A DNA stretch of 64,000 bases from Paenibacillus aceris (GTDB taxonomy: Bacteria; Bacillota; Bacilli; Paenibacillales; NBRC-103111), in NCBI RefSeq assembly GCF_017874035.1, contig NZ_JAGGKV010000001.1, positions 620,001 through 684,000 on the forward strand, written 5' to 3'. The translations under genes were made by a program, and so were the position numbers. Positions 9,377 to 18,710 of the stretch are shown in pieces. Numbering within the stretch: position 1 is the first letter of the stretch; the number at the start of each line of letters is the position of its first letter. Under the pieces are notes generated by a model that was not told the origin of the DNA, did not search any database, and saw nothing but the letters and a program-made list of their open reading frames with translations.

Positions 9377-11059
9377 TTACCGCTGAGGCTGAATTTCAAG
9401 AAAATAATCACGAACCAAGTTCTGCATATGCTGCGGCAGCTCGGAACGGTTCAACGCACTCGAAGCTTCTGCGGCATAATCGGCATAGACATCCTCGTAG
9501 GGGCGCGAAGCCCCGTCCATAGCGGGTGCTGAGCCGCCTTTACTCACTTCACCGCCACTGCCGACCGTAGGACCTCCGTCGATGAACGTCCCTCCGCTGC
9601 CCGACCGTTCACGCGGCGTCGCCACAAGCCCGCGCGAGCCCGCTCCGGTGCCCCCTTGCGTACCGCCTGTTCCGCCGCCAGCGCCGGTACCTCCGCCAGC
9701 TCCGCTGCCAGTACCGCCGCTCCCCTGCGTGCCGCTTGCCCCGCCCGCCGCTTCGCCAGCGGCGCCCGCGCCCGCTCCCGTGCTTGCTGCTGCGCCGCTC
9801 TGGCCCTGGCCCGCTGCGCCTGCGTTCGGCGCTGCGCTAGCACTCCCGGCCGCGGCCAACTGCTCCGCGCGGCCGCCGGGCGCCCACGCCTGCCCGGGCT
9901 GCGCCCCGCTCGCGGCAAGCTCGCGTGCCTGCGGCAGCGCACCGGCGGCAAGGCTCGCAGCCGCTTCCGCGGCTTGCGCCTGCTGCTGCGCCAGAGCTTG
10001 CTGCGCTGCGCTGGCAGCCGTCAGGCCAGCCTGCAGCTGGCTCAGCTGCGCCGCAGCGTCCTCGCCGCTGCGAATCGCGCTGGCGGCCTGCTGAAGCTGC
10101 TCGCGAAGGAGCTGCTCCGCTTCCGGCGTCGCCGCTGCTGCGGAGGCGGCAAGCCGTTCAAGCTCGCTGGCAAGGAGCTGCTTCTGCTCCGGTGTCAGCT
10201 TCTGCACTTGCTCGCTCAGCTTCGCTCCCTCGCGCTGAATGCTCTCCGGGCTTCGCTGCTGAAGCGCCTTGCCCAGCTCGCGAAGCGCCTGTGTCCGCTG
10301 CATCGACTCCGCCCACTGCTCGGAGCGCTGATTTTGTTTTTCCAGCTCGCCCATGGAAGCTTCCATTTTTTTTAGCGTTTTTTCCAATTCATCCAAAGCT
10401 CCAGCCGCCGTTGGGGTTTGCCCCAGTTTGCGCTCCAGTTCCTTTAAATCTTCCGTCATTCGCTTGATTGCTGGAAGCGGAGAAGGCTTGGCTTGCAATT
10501 GGGTCAAGAGCTCACCAACCTGTTCCTTCTCTTCCTGCACCCAAGCTTTATCCTTTCCGGCTTGCTGAAGTATCGCATCATTCGTATTCGGAACAAGCAG
10601 CAATATCATCAATACGGCAAACAGACTTATGCCAACGGACAACTGCTTTTTTGAGAACCGCGGCGAAATAATCAGCTGTAACTGAGTTTCTACAAAGTAA
10701 GTTCCCTTCTCAAGCGCATCCTGCCTTTGCAGCTCAGCCATCAGTGAAGCTTGCTCTTTATGCAAAAGCGCTGTCGTCATACGATCTTCCAAGCCATTTT
10801 CATCAAGCGCTCTTGCTGCATCAAGCAGGTTAGGTCGACGGATGTACAGCCAAATGCCACCGGCGGCAAGCGCTGCGGCCAAGCTCAACATCGCACCAAA
10901 CCGATAACCGTTTAATAGAAACAAGCGTCCCAGCCCCATCCATAAACAGGCAAGCCCTAGCCCTGCGATCAAACTGCGCTGAAAAAAATCCAGTCCTTTT
11001 ATTTGCAACAAACGCTTTTTGACCGGGAGCAGCAGCTCTTCGAGCGATGAGAATTTCAT
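9377..11059 (-). CDS. Membrane-anchored coiled-coil protein with Ala/Gly-rich region (DUF4175-like)
   Basis: A 560-residue protein. Two transmembrane helices (about 25-60) and a third near 139-157 are followed by a long predicted coiled coil (about 165-370) rich in Ala, Gln, Glu and Leu. An extreme low-complexity stretch of Gly, Ala, Thr and Ser (about 370-500) follows, and the C-terminus is a short conserved-looking tail ending EIQPQR. The plan resembles DUF4175-type proteins found beside MoxR/DUF58/VWA genes. The start is ATG 11059, with AAAGGAG ten bases upstream. The DNA of the low-complexity part is strikingly GC-rich compared with the gene ends. The function is unknown; a scaffold spanning from membrane to cell wall or cytoplasm is an inference. 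Confidence 0.7.
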   Translation of the reverse strand: MKFSSLEELLLPVKKRLLQIKGLDFFQRSLIAGLGLACLWMGLGRLFLLNGYRFGAMLSLAAALAAGGIWLYIRRPNLLDAARALDENGLEDRMTTALLHKEQASLMAELQRQDALEKGTYFVETQLQLIISPRFSKKQLSVGISLFAVLMILLLVPNTNDAILQQAGKDKAWVQEEKEQVGELLTQLQAKPSPLPAIKRMTEDLKELERKLGQTPTAAGALDELEKTLKKMEASMGELEKQNQRSEQWAESMQRTQALRELGKALQQRSPESIQREGAKLSEQVQKLTPEQKQLLASELERLAASAAAATPEAEQLLREQLQQAASAIRSGEDAAAQLSQLQAGLTAASAAQQALAQQQAQAAEAAASLAAGALPQARELAASGAQPGQAWAPGGRAEQLAAAGSASAAPNAGAAGQGQSGAAASTGAGAGAAGEAAGGASGTQGSGGTGSGAGGGTGAGGGTGGTQGGTGAGSRGLVATPRERSGSGGTFIDGGPTVGSGGEVSKGGSAPAMDGASRPYEDVYADYAAEASSALNRSELPQHMQNLVRDYFLEIQPQR

Positions 11060-11086
11060 AGGGGGACAGCTCCTTTCTTAGTCTCG

Positions 11087-11920
11087 TTATTTCTTTCTTT
11101 TCATAATTGGGCGTAAATATCTTACGCTTAGCCAAATCAGGATGATGGAGAGCAGTGTATAGAAGGCAATGAATATATGCCACATTTGCAAGTAGGCATG
11201 CCCTTTGAACAATTGTTTGGCAAAATCAGGAACCATAAGAGAAACAAGGACCGCCATGGGGTTAAAACTCAAAAAATAACCAAGTACTTCTTCGTTCATC
11301 CCAGTTCTCCCGATATTGCCGAAAAATAAACCTGCCAGCGCAGTAAATCCAAAAACAAACAGCACAAACCCGTAAGTTGCAATGACGGAAATCACGGTTT
11401 TCTTCAATATCGTAGAAAAGAAGATCCCAACTGCACCAAAGAGCACCATCACGAAAACATAAAAGATAAACACCGCAAAAACTTGTTTAGGCGAAACGCC
11501 GCCGTAGAGGAAAACAATACTGTAAAGAGGCATAGTGGACACGACCGTCAACAGCATAAAACTAAGCGAAGCGATCAGCTTGCTAAGAATAATCGTTCCC
11601 GAACTTTGCTGCGTCGTGAGCAGCATGTTTAAAGTTTGCTTTTCACGTTCTCCGCTTACAACCCCAGCCGTCAGGCCAGGTGTCATAAACGCGATCAGCA
11701 CTAATTGCGTGCCACTGAGAAAATAAAATAATTCACTGCTTCTTTCCGTACTCAGCACTCCCGCTTGCTGATGGCTCATGTTAATATAAGCAAACCCAAG
11801 TGCAATCAGGCCGATCGCCAGGAGATATACCAGAATTGAGAGCGGTGAGCGAAAGGTCCGCATGCGCAGCCTGAACTCTTTTTCCATTACGGGATTAATC
11901 CAATTTAACTTGCTGTTCAT
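11087..11920 (-). CDS. ABC-2 type transporter permease
   Basis: A 277-residue permease with six hydrophobic helices. It begins NWINPVMEKEFRLRMRTFRS, the amphipathic coupling segment typical of ABC-2 permeases, and contains the GEREKQTLNMLLTT motif between helices 2 and 3. The start is ATG 11920, chosen because AAAGGAGG lies 11 bases upstream. This overlaps the end of the ATPase gene by 26 bases, so the pair is coupled. With the ATPase it forms an exporter of the GldA/GldF or NatA/NatB type, where substrates are unknown or include ions and peptides. Its place between the ATPase and the MoxR group suggests a shared envelope function. Confidence 0.9.
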   Translation of the reverse strand: MNSKLNWINPVMEKEFRLRMRTFRSPLSILVYLLAIGLIALGFAYINMSHQQAGVLSTERSSELFYFLSGTQLVLIAFMTPGLTAGVVSGEREKQTLNMLLTTQQSSGTIILSKLIASLSFMLLTVVSTMPLYSIVFLYGGVSPKQVFAVFIFYVFVMVLFGAVGIFFSTILKKTVISVIATYGFVLFVFGFTALAGLFFGNIGRTGMNEEVLGYFLSFNPMAVLVSLMVPDFAKQLFKGHAYLQMWHIFIAFYTLLSIILIWLSVRYLRPIMKRKK

Positions 11921-12848
11921 CGTGTGCGCCGCCTCCTTTCGTAATTTCCAGGAACACATCTTCCAAATTCGTCAATGCTTCACTGAACGAAAGGAGCGAA
12001 AATCCGTTTCCTACCAAACGGGCAAGCAGCTCAGACTGATCTTCGTCCGCCCCTCCATAATGAACATGCAGCCCCTTCTCATCCTGCAGCACCATCGTTA
12101 CATGCGGCTGCTGCTGCAGGTAAATCAAAGCCTCTTCCATTCTGTTCATCATGCGGATTTGCAGCACGCGATTAGCTTTCATACGATTCTGGATATCCGA
12201 TACTTTCCCCTTGGCGATCAGCTTGCCATACTCAATGACCCCAATTTCATCCACCATCTCGGCCAGTTCCGGTAAAATGTGCGAGGAAATAATAATCGTT
12301 TTCCCCATCGCCTTGAGCTCTTTCAAAATTTCTCTCATTTCGATCCGTGCTCGCGGGTCTAGTCCCGATGCCGGTTCATCCAGAATCAGCACCTCCGGTT
12401 CGTGCACCAAGCACCTAGCTAAACAAAGGCGCTGCTTCATGCCCCGAGATAATGAATCCACATAGAAGTCGGCTTTCTCCGTTAAATTGACAAGGTCCAG
12501 CAGTTGAGGAATCAGCTTTAGCCTATGAGCTCTTGGAATTCCATAGCTCGCTCCGTAAAAATCCAAATACTCTGTTGTTTTGAAATTGTCATACACACCA
12601 AAAAAGTCAGGCATATAGCCAATCAGTTTACGTACCTCTTTCGGTTTCTCAGTAACGTCATAGCCACCGACCCTGGCTGTACCCGAAGTTGGGCTTAACA
12701 GGGTAGCAAGAATGGACATCGTCGTCGACTTGCCTGCTCCGTTCGGACCAACAAATCCAAAGACCGTCCCTTTGTCAATATCCATAGTCAGTGAATCGAG
12801 AGCCGTAAAGTTCCCGTACTTTTTCGTCAACTCCGTAATGGAAATCAT
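11895..12848 (-). CDS. ABC transporter ATP-binding protein, ABC-2 partner
   Basis: A 317-residue ABC ATPase. Walker A is GPNGAGKST (about residues 34-42), the signature is LSRGMKQRL, Walker B is VLILDEPASGLDP, and the switch histidine lies in IIISSH. After the core domain comes a C-terminal regulatory extension of about 90 residues, as in GldA and other ABC-2-type ATPases. The start codon overlaps the stop of the exported 808-residue protein as ATGA (12848-12845), and the gene overlaps the permease gene downstream, so three consecutive genes are translationally coupled. It powers the membrane permease encoded next; the substrate is unknown. Confidence 0.95.
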   Translation of the reverse strand: MISITELTKKYGNFTALDSLTMDIDKGTVFGFVGPNGAGKSTTMSILATLLSPTSGTARVGGYDVTEKPKEVRKLIGYMPDFFGVYDNFKTTEYLDFYGASYGIPRAHRLKLIPQLLDLVNLTEKADFYVDSLSRGMKQRLCLARCLVHEPEVLILDEPASGLDPRARIEMREILKELKAMGKTIIISSHILPELAEMVDEIGVIEYGKLIAKGKVSDIQNRMKANRVLQIRMMNRMEEALIYLQQQPHVTMVLQDEKGLHVHYGGADEDQSELLARLVGNGFSLLSFSEALTNLEDVFLEITKGGGAHDEQQVKLD

Positions 12849-15271
12849 CGTTTCACAGCCCCTTCCAAAGAAACGGCGGGCATTCGGAACATGGTGTTAT
12901 TTTGAACCGTCGTCACTTTCATGCGAATTGATTTTCCTTCAATGAGAAAAGGCTGCAGTTTTTCTCCCTCCCAAGATTGGAATGATTGCAACGTGATTGC
13001 TTCCCATGCTTTCGTCTCCGAGTTCCATAACTCTGTTGTCACATCGGGGTTAGGATCGGCGGTCATTTCCATCGTTTGATAGCTCGCTCCCGCAAGGTTT
13101 GGAAGTTGATAGTCTAGAGTTACATCGCCGCTTCCCATTTGCATGAAAGGACCATTCTGAAATTGAATCGAACTCATTCTCAAATGATTATCGATTAAAG
13201 CCGGTATGAGCGCGGTACTTGGAATAACGATTTTACCCTCTGGTGTCACGTAGTTGAACTTCATATCTTGAGAAACTAGTGTCAATTGCTCAATCGGTAT
13301 ACTGCCGCCCGATGTTAGTGTGATGGACGATTGATCTTTCATCCAACCAATCACCATTGGCGTTATCCCCCCTGAGTAGTTCCCCTTTCTATTCAAATAG
13401 CTGCTAAGCAAGGATCGCTGATGTAAATTAGTATCCAAGCTGTTGTTCGTCGGATAAGGAAAGGCAAGTTGGGGAACATCAAACCCGTTCGTCATACCGA
13501 TTCCGCCTGTCGTATCAAAATTCGCTGAAGCGCCTGCTGGAATATCGCCGATTTTGACATACGATTGATTGATTACTACAGCTGCATCTGTTAAATCTTT
13601 GGTCGTGTTATTCGTTACCTGACCTTTAGCACCTTTGGCGGATAGCTCGGAAATCGTGTAATCGATCTTTCCAATGGAAACTAATTGCTCTTCTCCTAAG
13701 GCAAGCTTGCTGATGGAAGAATAAGGAATACCCTGCAGCCGAACTAACGTCGCTTCCGGTTCCTTGCTGACAACCAGCTCACTTTGATCATGCAGCTGCA
13801 GCCCCGGGTACACATCGGATAGGAGTAGCGGAGAAACAACCGGCTTTCCTGTAAATTTCAGCTCCAGATCTCCGCCCTTTGGCAGAAATACAGATAGCGC
13901 GGATTGCTTAATGCCTGATCCGGTGCCGTTAAGTGATACGGTAGACAACGATTGAGCCATCATGCTCCCGCGATTGGTCGCACCGAATTGGAAAACACCG
14001 ATGCTGGTCAAAATGGCGGCAATCGGAATCACCAGCCAAGCCCATTCTCTGCGATCCAGCTTTCTCAAAACCATATATAGCAGAGGTCCGACAAGAATGG
14101 CGTACAACAGTAAGACAAGTGCCAGCATCGGCAGCTTAGGCGGTTGTAAGGACGGGAAAAACTCGAGTGCACGCTCCATCTCCCACATTGGATCGTTCCC
14201 AAATTTCATCTGATTCAGATTGAAAGCATGCGCAGCCTCGATCGGTCCAGATAAGATCTGCTCCCATAAACGCGGATTACCGTTCCACGAGGCAAGCGGG
14301 TTCAAGGATAAATCGTACGCTGCATAGGTAACGAAGCCGCTCCCGTAGACGCTGCGTGCAATAACGGGAAGCGTCCCTTCTGATAGAATCGACTCCGCTC
14401 CGCCCGTCAGTTTGGCTTGAGAAAGCGTGAACGGCTGGGGGAATACAAGTTCCTTCTCCCCAATCTTCTCAACCGTTGGAAGCTCATTCAATTCTGTTGT
14501 CCCTTCATAGGTCACTGGCGATGCTTTTGCAAAAGGAGCCGCTGACTTCGGATAACCCGCTCCGCCTGCCAAGAGAAGGGTGCCCCCCCGTTGTGTCCAA
14601 AGCCCTATGGCTTGTACTTGCTCTGACGTTAATGTATCCGCGGCAAAGTCATTGATAGCAAGCACATCAAGGCTATCTAGGCCAAGTGATTCCTTAGGGA
14701 TATCTTCTTGCTTAAGATGAAGAACATTCACCTTGTTTCCCGACTGGTTCAAAAGGGTAAGAAAGTTCAATGTATCCACATCTCTGGCCAAAACGCCGAC
14801 TTGCAACGTTTCCTTCGGTAAACTGAACGCTTCCAAGTAGGTATTGCCTGCCAGCGTTATTTTCTTCCCGTTTTTTTGCGATTTTTCATAAAAAGCTATC
14901 GTATTATTGCTTTTCGTGTACCCATTGCCAGGTATGAGCATCGTCACGACTTTGGTGCTGCCTTTTGGAAGTTCAACATGCTGTACATAGTTAAAATCCT
15001 TATTTCGATTCGGGTTCGCCACCTGAATGACGAGATCACCGGACAGATCGGCCCCTTGGTTGCGGAGCGTCATTGTGACTGGAGTCCATCTCCCTTGCTT
15101 CACATTAGAAGCCCCAAAGCCTATTTGGGATTCAATCTCAATGAGAGCGGCCTCATCTGCCCTAGCAGTGCCCAGGAAAAGCCCGCAGCATTGCATCCAT
15201 AATACGAGAAGGATACTGCCAATCAAACAAGTAAGACGAAACGTACATTTGTTGAGAAAACTGGGTTTCAC
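12845..15271 (-). CDS. Exported membrane-anchored protein of the ABC/MoxR locus
   Basis: An 808-residue protein. A signal peptide (residues 1-39, cleavage suggested after GTARA) is followed by beta-rich domains and two transmembrane helices at about 377-402 and 410-430. The helices enclose a short basic loop (RKLDRREW), and a second large extracytoplasmic region ends at EGAVKR. Residues around 200-245 resemble the Rossmann-like or amidotransferase-like fold seen in proteins of such loci, without visible catalytic residues. The start is GTG 15271, with GGGAG eight bases upstream. It is the first gene of the locus, overlaps the ABC ATPase by four bases, and could be an extracellular partner of the transporter, as GldG is for GldA/GldF. 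That role is an inference. Confidence 0.75.
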   Translation of the reverse strand: MKPSFLNKCTFRLTCLIGSILLVLWMQCCGLFLGTARADEAALIEIESQIGFGASNVKQGRWTPVTMTLRNQGADLSGDLVIQVANPNRNKDFNYVQHVELPKGSTKVVTMLIPGNGYTKSNNTIAFYEKSQKNGKKITLAGNTYLEAFSLPKETLQVGVLARDVDTLNFLTLLNQSGNKVNVLHLKQEDIPKESLGLDSLDVLAINDFAADTLTSEQVQAIGLWTQRGGTLLLAGGAGYPKSAAPFAKASPVTYEGTTELNELPTVEKIGEKELVFPQPFTLSQAKLTGGAESILSEGTLPVIARSVYGSGFVTYAAYDLSLNPLASWNGNPRLWEQILSGPIEAAHAFNLNQMKFGNDPMWEMERALEFFPSLQPPKLPMLALVLLLYAILVGPLLYMVLRKLDRREWAWLVIPIAAILTSIGVFQFGATNRGSMMAQSLSTVSLNGTGSGIKQSALSVFLPKGGDLELKFTGKPVVSPLLLSDVYPGLQLHDQSELVVSKEPEATLVRLQGIPYSSISKLALGEEQLVSIGKIDYTISELSAKGAKGQVTNNTTKDLTDAAVVINQSYVKIGDIPAGASANFDTTGGIGMTNGFDVPQLAFPYPTNNSLDTNLHQRSLLSSYLNRKGNYSGGITPMVIGWMKDQSSITLTSGGSIPIEQLTLVSQDMKFNYVTPEGKIVIPSTALIPALIDNHLRMSSIQFQNGPFMQMGSGDVTLDYQLPNLAGASYQTMEMTADPNPDVTTELWNSETKAWEAITLQSFQSWEGEKLQPFLIEGKSIRMKVTTVQNNTMFRMPAVSLEGAVKR

Positions 15272-15349
15272 TCGGGTAACTCCCTTCTACTCATTCCTAT
15301 CTCATATCTAGACGACAAAATTGGAAGAAAGTTTCAATTATTTTCCAAC

Positions 15350-15394
15350 AAAAATAAAACCGCATCGCTGAATACTACCAGCTTGGCGGTTTTC
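15350..15394 (-). terminator. Intrinsic terminator after terC
   Basis: AAAACCGC (minus strand, 15393-15386) pairs with GCGGTTTT (15364-15357), with an inner GCTG/CAGC helix, and is followed by TTATTTTTG. It ends the TerC gene transcript before the ABC/MoxR locus. Confidence 0.85.
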
Positions 15395-15402
15395 CCAATT
15401 CT

Positions 15403-16083
15403 CTATTCGTTTCTTGTTTTTAATTGCAATAATCGCAGCCATTTGACGGACAAACCAATCATGATAACAAGGGCAGATGCAACAATCGGTATCCAAACAT
15501 GTAAGAACTCGTAATCATGCAGGAACCAATCGATCATTTTCTCGTCTTTTACAAACATTTCACCTGCAGTATAGCCAAGAATGCCCGCTCCCAGCAAGAC
15601 GAGAATCGGATACTTATGCAGCAAATTCATGACAAGCGTACTGCCCCAAATAATGATAGGGATGCTAAGACCGATCCCCAAAATGATAACCGTATTATTG
15701 CCATTGCCTTTGGCTGCAATCGCCAGTACATTGTCCAAACTCATCACGAAATCTGCAACGATAATCGTCCAGATAGCTTTGCCAAGCGTCGAAGCTTCCT
15801 TCACATTCGCATGACTGTCATCATCCGTCAGCAGTTTGATGGCAATCCAGAATAATAAAATGGATCCACCCGCTTGAATATAAGGGATATCGAGCAGACT
15901 AACAGCTACTAACGTCAGGACCAGCCGTAACGCAATAGCTCCAAACGCCCCCCACCATACGGCAAGCTTTCGTTGTTCTAGAGGGAGATTTTTGCTGGCA
16001 AGCGCAATGACAACGGCATTATCGCCACTAAGCACAATATTGATCAACATAATTTGTAAAAACAAAATGAGCGCATCAATCAT
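15403..16083 (-). CDS. TerC-family integral membrane protein (YjbE type)
   Basis: A 226-residue polytopic membrane protein with the TerC signatures: NIVLSGDNAVVIALA near residues 15-30, and VADFVMSLDNVLAIAA near 110-125. The acidic residues in these paired SGDN/SLDN motifs are thought to bind metal. It has about seven helices and a length normal for the short YjbE/YkoY branch, which is linked to manganese export or metal loading of secreted enzymes in Bacillus. The start is ATG 16083 with GGGAGG upstream. The 81-base gap before it was checked for a yybP-ykoY manganese riboswitch and none was recognised. It appears to be a single-gene unit or the end of the thiI transcript. Confidence 0.92.
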   Translation of the reverse strand: MIDALILFLQIMLINIVLSGDNAVVIALASKNLPLEQRKLAVWWGAFGAIALRLVLTLVAVSLLDIPYIQAGGSILLFWIAIKLLTDDDSHANVKEASTLGKAIWTIIVADFVMSLDNVLAIAAKGNGNNTVIILGIGLSIPIIIWGSTLVMNLLHKYPILVLLGAGILGYTAGEMFVKDEKMIDWFLHDYEFLHVWIPIVASALVIMIGLSVKWLRLLQLKTRNE

Positions 16084-16164
16084 GCTTGATAACCTCCCGG
16101 GATCCTTGGCGAGCTAGTGAAGAAAGGTGATGAAGTCAAAGACTGCCCGGCGCCGGAAAAGCAT

Positions 16165-17373
16165 TTAGAAGAAATGCTGATCGGGCACCTTCTTCATTTG
16201 TCCATGTACAATTTCAATCGTTTCCGTTTGTTCCACGGCTTTCTGGATTAATTCCGGTAGAAAATCCATGCCGTTCTCGAGCCTCTCTACCATATTCAAG
16301 TTTGGATTGGTGCTTGGAGATGGAGGCAGAAATAAAGAACAGCAATCCTCGTACGGTAAAATAGAAATCGGGAACGTGCCGATGCTTTCGGCAATCCGTA
16401 TAATTTCTTGCTTGTCCATCATCATAAGCGGCTGTAAAATCGGCAAGGATACAACGCGCCCAATTACATTCAGGCTTGGCAGCGTTTGACTCGCCACCTG
16501 CCCTAAGCTTTCTCCGGTCACTAACGCACTAAGGCCTTCACCATCTGCGATTTGTTCTGCTATCCGATACATCGCCCTGCGAATCAGCGTGACTAATAAG
16601 TTATCCTTATACGCGCGATGAATAGAGGTCTGCACATCAGTAAAGGGCACGAGATGCAGCTTGATGGAGTCCGTATATCCCGAAAGTTGATGAGCCAAGT
16701 CCATCACTTTATCCTTCGCACGTTCACTCGTATAAGGGTAACTATGAAAGTGAATCGCTTCAAGGGTAAGACCTTTACGCATTCCTAACCAACCTGCTAC
16801 CGGACTGTCAATCCCTCCCGAGAGCATCAACAACGCCTTTCCGCTTGTACCTGCCGGGAATCCGCCCGCTCCCTCAATGACTTCCGCATACAACAATACC
16901 TGCTCTTCACGAATTTCCACGCGGAGCTCCACTTCGGGATTCCGCACATCAACTTGCAAACCAGGACATGCTTCTAGAATATAGCCTCCGACGAGATAAT
17001 TCATTTGCTGGGAATCGAGCGGAAATGATTTATTAACTCTGCGGACATTCACCTTAAAGGTTTTTGGCTGTTTGGGGAGATTTTGTACGATGCGCAGCGC
17101 AGTTTGTTTGATAGCTTCTGCCTCCATTGGAGCATGATAAGCCGGACTAAACGATGCCAGTCCAAAAACGCGCTGCAAAGCCGCCGAAGCCTCCTCATAC
17201 GCAGCACCCCCTAGCTCCACATATACGCGTCCATATTCCGGAATATACCTCAAATCTGGAAATGCCCCTAGAACTTTACGAATTTGCGTGATAACACTGC
17301 GCTCAAAACGCTTACGGTTCTTCCCTTTGAGCGTCAACTCGCCAAAACGCAATATTAAACAATCCGGTTTCAT
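16165..17373 (-). CDS. thiI: tRNA 4-thiouridine synthetase ThiI
   Basis: A 402-residue ThiI. An N-terminal ferredoxin-like and THUMP RNA-binding region (about 1-165) precedes the PP-loop pyrophosphatase motif SGGIDSPVAGWLG (about 184-196), which adenylates U8 of tRNA before sulfur transfer. The C-terminal rhodanese domain of the Escherichia coli enzyme is absent, as in B. subtilis, so sulfur is expected to come straight from the partner cysteine desulfurase. That partner is encoded directly upstream and overlaps by four bases (ATGA, 17373-17370). The length and lack of rhodanese match the Bacillus-type protein. A thiamin role is not needed for this form. Confidence 0.97.
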   Translation of the reverse strand: MKPDCLILRFGELTLKGKNRKRFERSVITQIRKVLGAFPDLRYIPEYGRVYVELGGAAYEEASAALQRVFGLASFSPAYHAPMEAEAIKQTALRIVQNLPKQPKTFKVNVRRVNKSFPLDSQQMNYLVGGYILEACPGLQVDVRNPEVELRVEIREEQVLLYAEVIEGAGGFPAGTSGKALLMLSGGIDSPVAGWLGMRKGLTLEAIHFHSYPYTSERAKDKVMDLAHQLSGYTDSIKLHLVPFTDVQTSIHRAYKDNLLVTLIRRAMYRIAEQIADGEGLSALVTGESLGQVASQTLPSLNVIGRVVSLPILQPLMMMDKQEIIRIAESIGTFPISILPYEDCCSLFLPPSPSTNPNLNMVERLENGMDFLPELIQKAVEQTETIEIVHGQMKKVPDQHFF

Positions 17374-18548
17374 CTTTGCTTCCCCCTTTTGACTGACGAT
17401 TTGCCTAACATGGGAGAGAGTTCTCTCACGACCTCCCTAAGTGCAAGCAAAAATCGTTCCATATCTTCAATCTGCAGCTCATCTGAAAAACTGATTCTGA
17501 GCCCGCTCACCGCCTGCTCGCGCGTGCAACCTAATGCCAGCATGACTTCGCTAGGATCCGACGCCTCAGAAGCACAGGCAGATTTCGTTGAGATGTACAT
17601 CTGTCTTTGCTCTAGAGCATGGACGACGACCTCCGCTTTCATCCCGGCAAAAGCAAAATGGACAATGTGCGGCGCCATCTCCTCATTGCGTTCAGATCCC
17701 ATTAAGGTGAGCTCAGGAATCGATACAATGCCATCCACAAGATAACGTCTGAGCCTATACTTATGCTCCAGCTTCTCTGGCAGATTTTGCATCGACAGCC
17801 GCAGCGCTTTTGCCATTCCTACGATAAGCGGAACGTTCTCTGTACCCGAGCGCAGGCCGTCTTCTTGCCCGCCACCAACGAGCAGCGGCTTCAACTGTAC
17901 ACCCTCCCTGCGGTACAAAAAGCCGGCTCCCTTGGGTCCGCGAAATTTATGCGCCGAGACACTGCATAAATCTATTCCCCATGCCCTAGGGGAAAAAGGA
18001 AGCTTGGCTACACCTTGTACGGCATCTACATGAAACAGTACTTTCGGATACTTGGCAAGTAGCTGGCCAATCGCTTGTACAGGCTGTATCGTGCCTATTT
18101 CATTATTTACATGCATCACACTAACAAGGATCGTATCTTCACATAAGGCCTCTTTTACTGTTTCCAGTTCTAGACAACCATTCCGATTGACAGGCAAATA
18201 CGTTACACGAAAGCCCTCGCGCTCCAGCCCATAAAATACTTCTTTCACGGAAGGATGCTCGATTTGTGTGGTTATGAGGTGCTTGCCCCGATTCTGATAG
18301 TGATAGGCTGCGCCACGAATGGCCAGATTGTTGCTTTCCGTTCCACCGGAAGTACATATAATATTGGCAGGCTGAACGCCTATAGCTCCTGCTATCACTT
18401 CTTTAGCGCTATGCAGCAGCTTCTCTGCTTGGACACCTAATCCATGGATCGAAGAGGGGTTCCCATAGTGCGTTTTCATTACTTCTGCTATCGTATCAAT
18501 GACTTCATCATATGGCGGTGTGGTCGCCGCGCAGTCCAAATATAACAT
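17370..18548 (-). CDS. Cysteine desulfurase dedicated to ThiI (NifS/IscS family)
   Basis: A 392-residue PLP-dependent cysteine desulfurase. The internal aldimine lysine is K201 in SAHKFRGPKG, the histidine that stacks on PLP is in the segment TQIEHPS, and the catalytic cysteine that carries the persulfide is C325 in STKSACASEASDP. The short loop around that Cys, without a long insertion, marks it as class I (IscS/NifS), not SufS. It overlaps thiI by four bases, and in B. subtilis the adjacent desulfurase NifZ supplies sulfur to ThiI for 4-thiouridine in tRNA. The symbol is left blank because several NifS paralogues exist in these genomes. Confidence 0.95.
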   Translation of the reverse strand: MLYLDCAATTPPYDEVIDTIAEVMKTHYGNPSSIHGLGVQAEKLLHSAKEVIAGAIGVQPANIICTSGGTESNNLAIRGAAYHYQNRGKHLITTQIEHPSVKEVFYGLEREGFRVTYLPVNRNGCLELETVKEALCEDTILVSVMHVNNEIGTIQPVQAIGQLLAKYPKVLFHVDAVQGVAKLPFSPRAWGIDLCSVSAHKFRGPKGAGFLYRREGVQLKPLLVGGGQEDGLRSGTENVPLIVGMAKALRLSMQNLPEKLEHKYRLRRYLVDGIVSIPELTLMGSERNEEMAPHIVHFAFAGMKAEVVVHALEQRQMYISTKSACASEASDPSEVMLALGCTREQAVSGLRISFSDELQIEDMERFLLALREVVRELSPMLGKSSVKRGKQR

Positions 18549-18651
18549 CTTCTTGCTGATTCCCCTTTTTCATGCCCTGCAGTCTCGCAATCAAAATAAT
18601 TTCCTTACATCATTAAAGCCTAAAACAGGGCATAACTCAAGCACGCACCTG

Positions 18652-18696
18652 AACGCAAAAAGCCGATCCCCGCATGATTCATGCGAAAATCAGCTC
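18652..18696 (-). terminator. Intrinsic terminator after the lytic transglycosylase gene
   Basis: On the minus strand AGCTGATTTTCGCATGA (from 18695) folds back on TCATGCGGGGATCGGCT with G-U pairs, followed by TTTTTGCG. It sits 15 bases beyond the stop of the gene ending at 18711. Confidence 0.8.
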
Positions 18697-18710
18697 TTTG
18701 AAATTCCCAA

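Noticed and set aside
9582..10467. Long plus-strand open frames rich in Pro, Ala, Arg and Cys
   Set aside because: They are antisense shadows of the GC-rich coding block of the minus-strand coiled-coil gene; no ribosome-binding site or family likeness.
16084..16164. Possible yybP-ykoY manganese riboswitch before terC
   Set aside because: The gap is only 81 bases and shows none of the conserved elements of that riboswitch.
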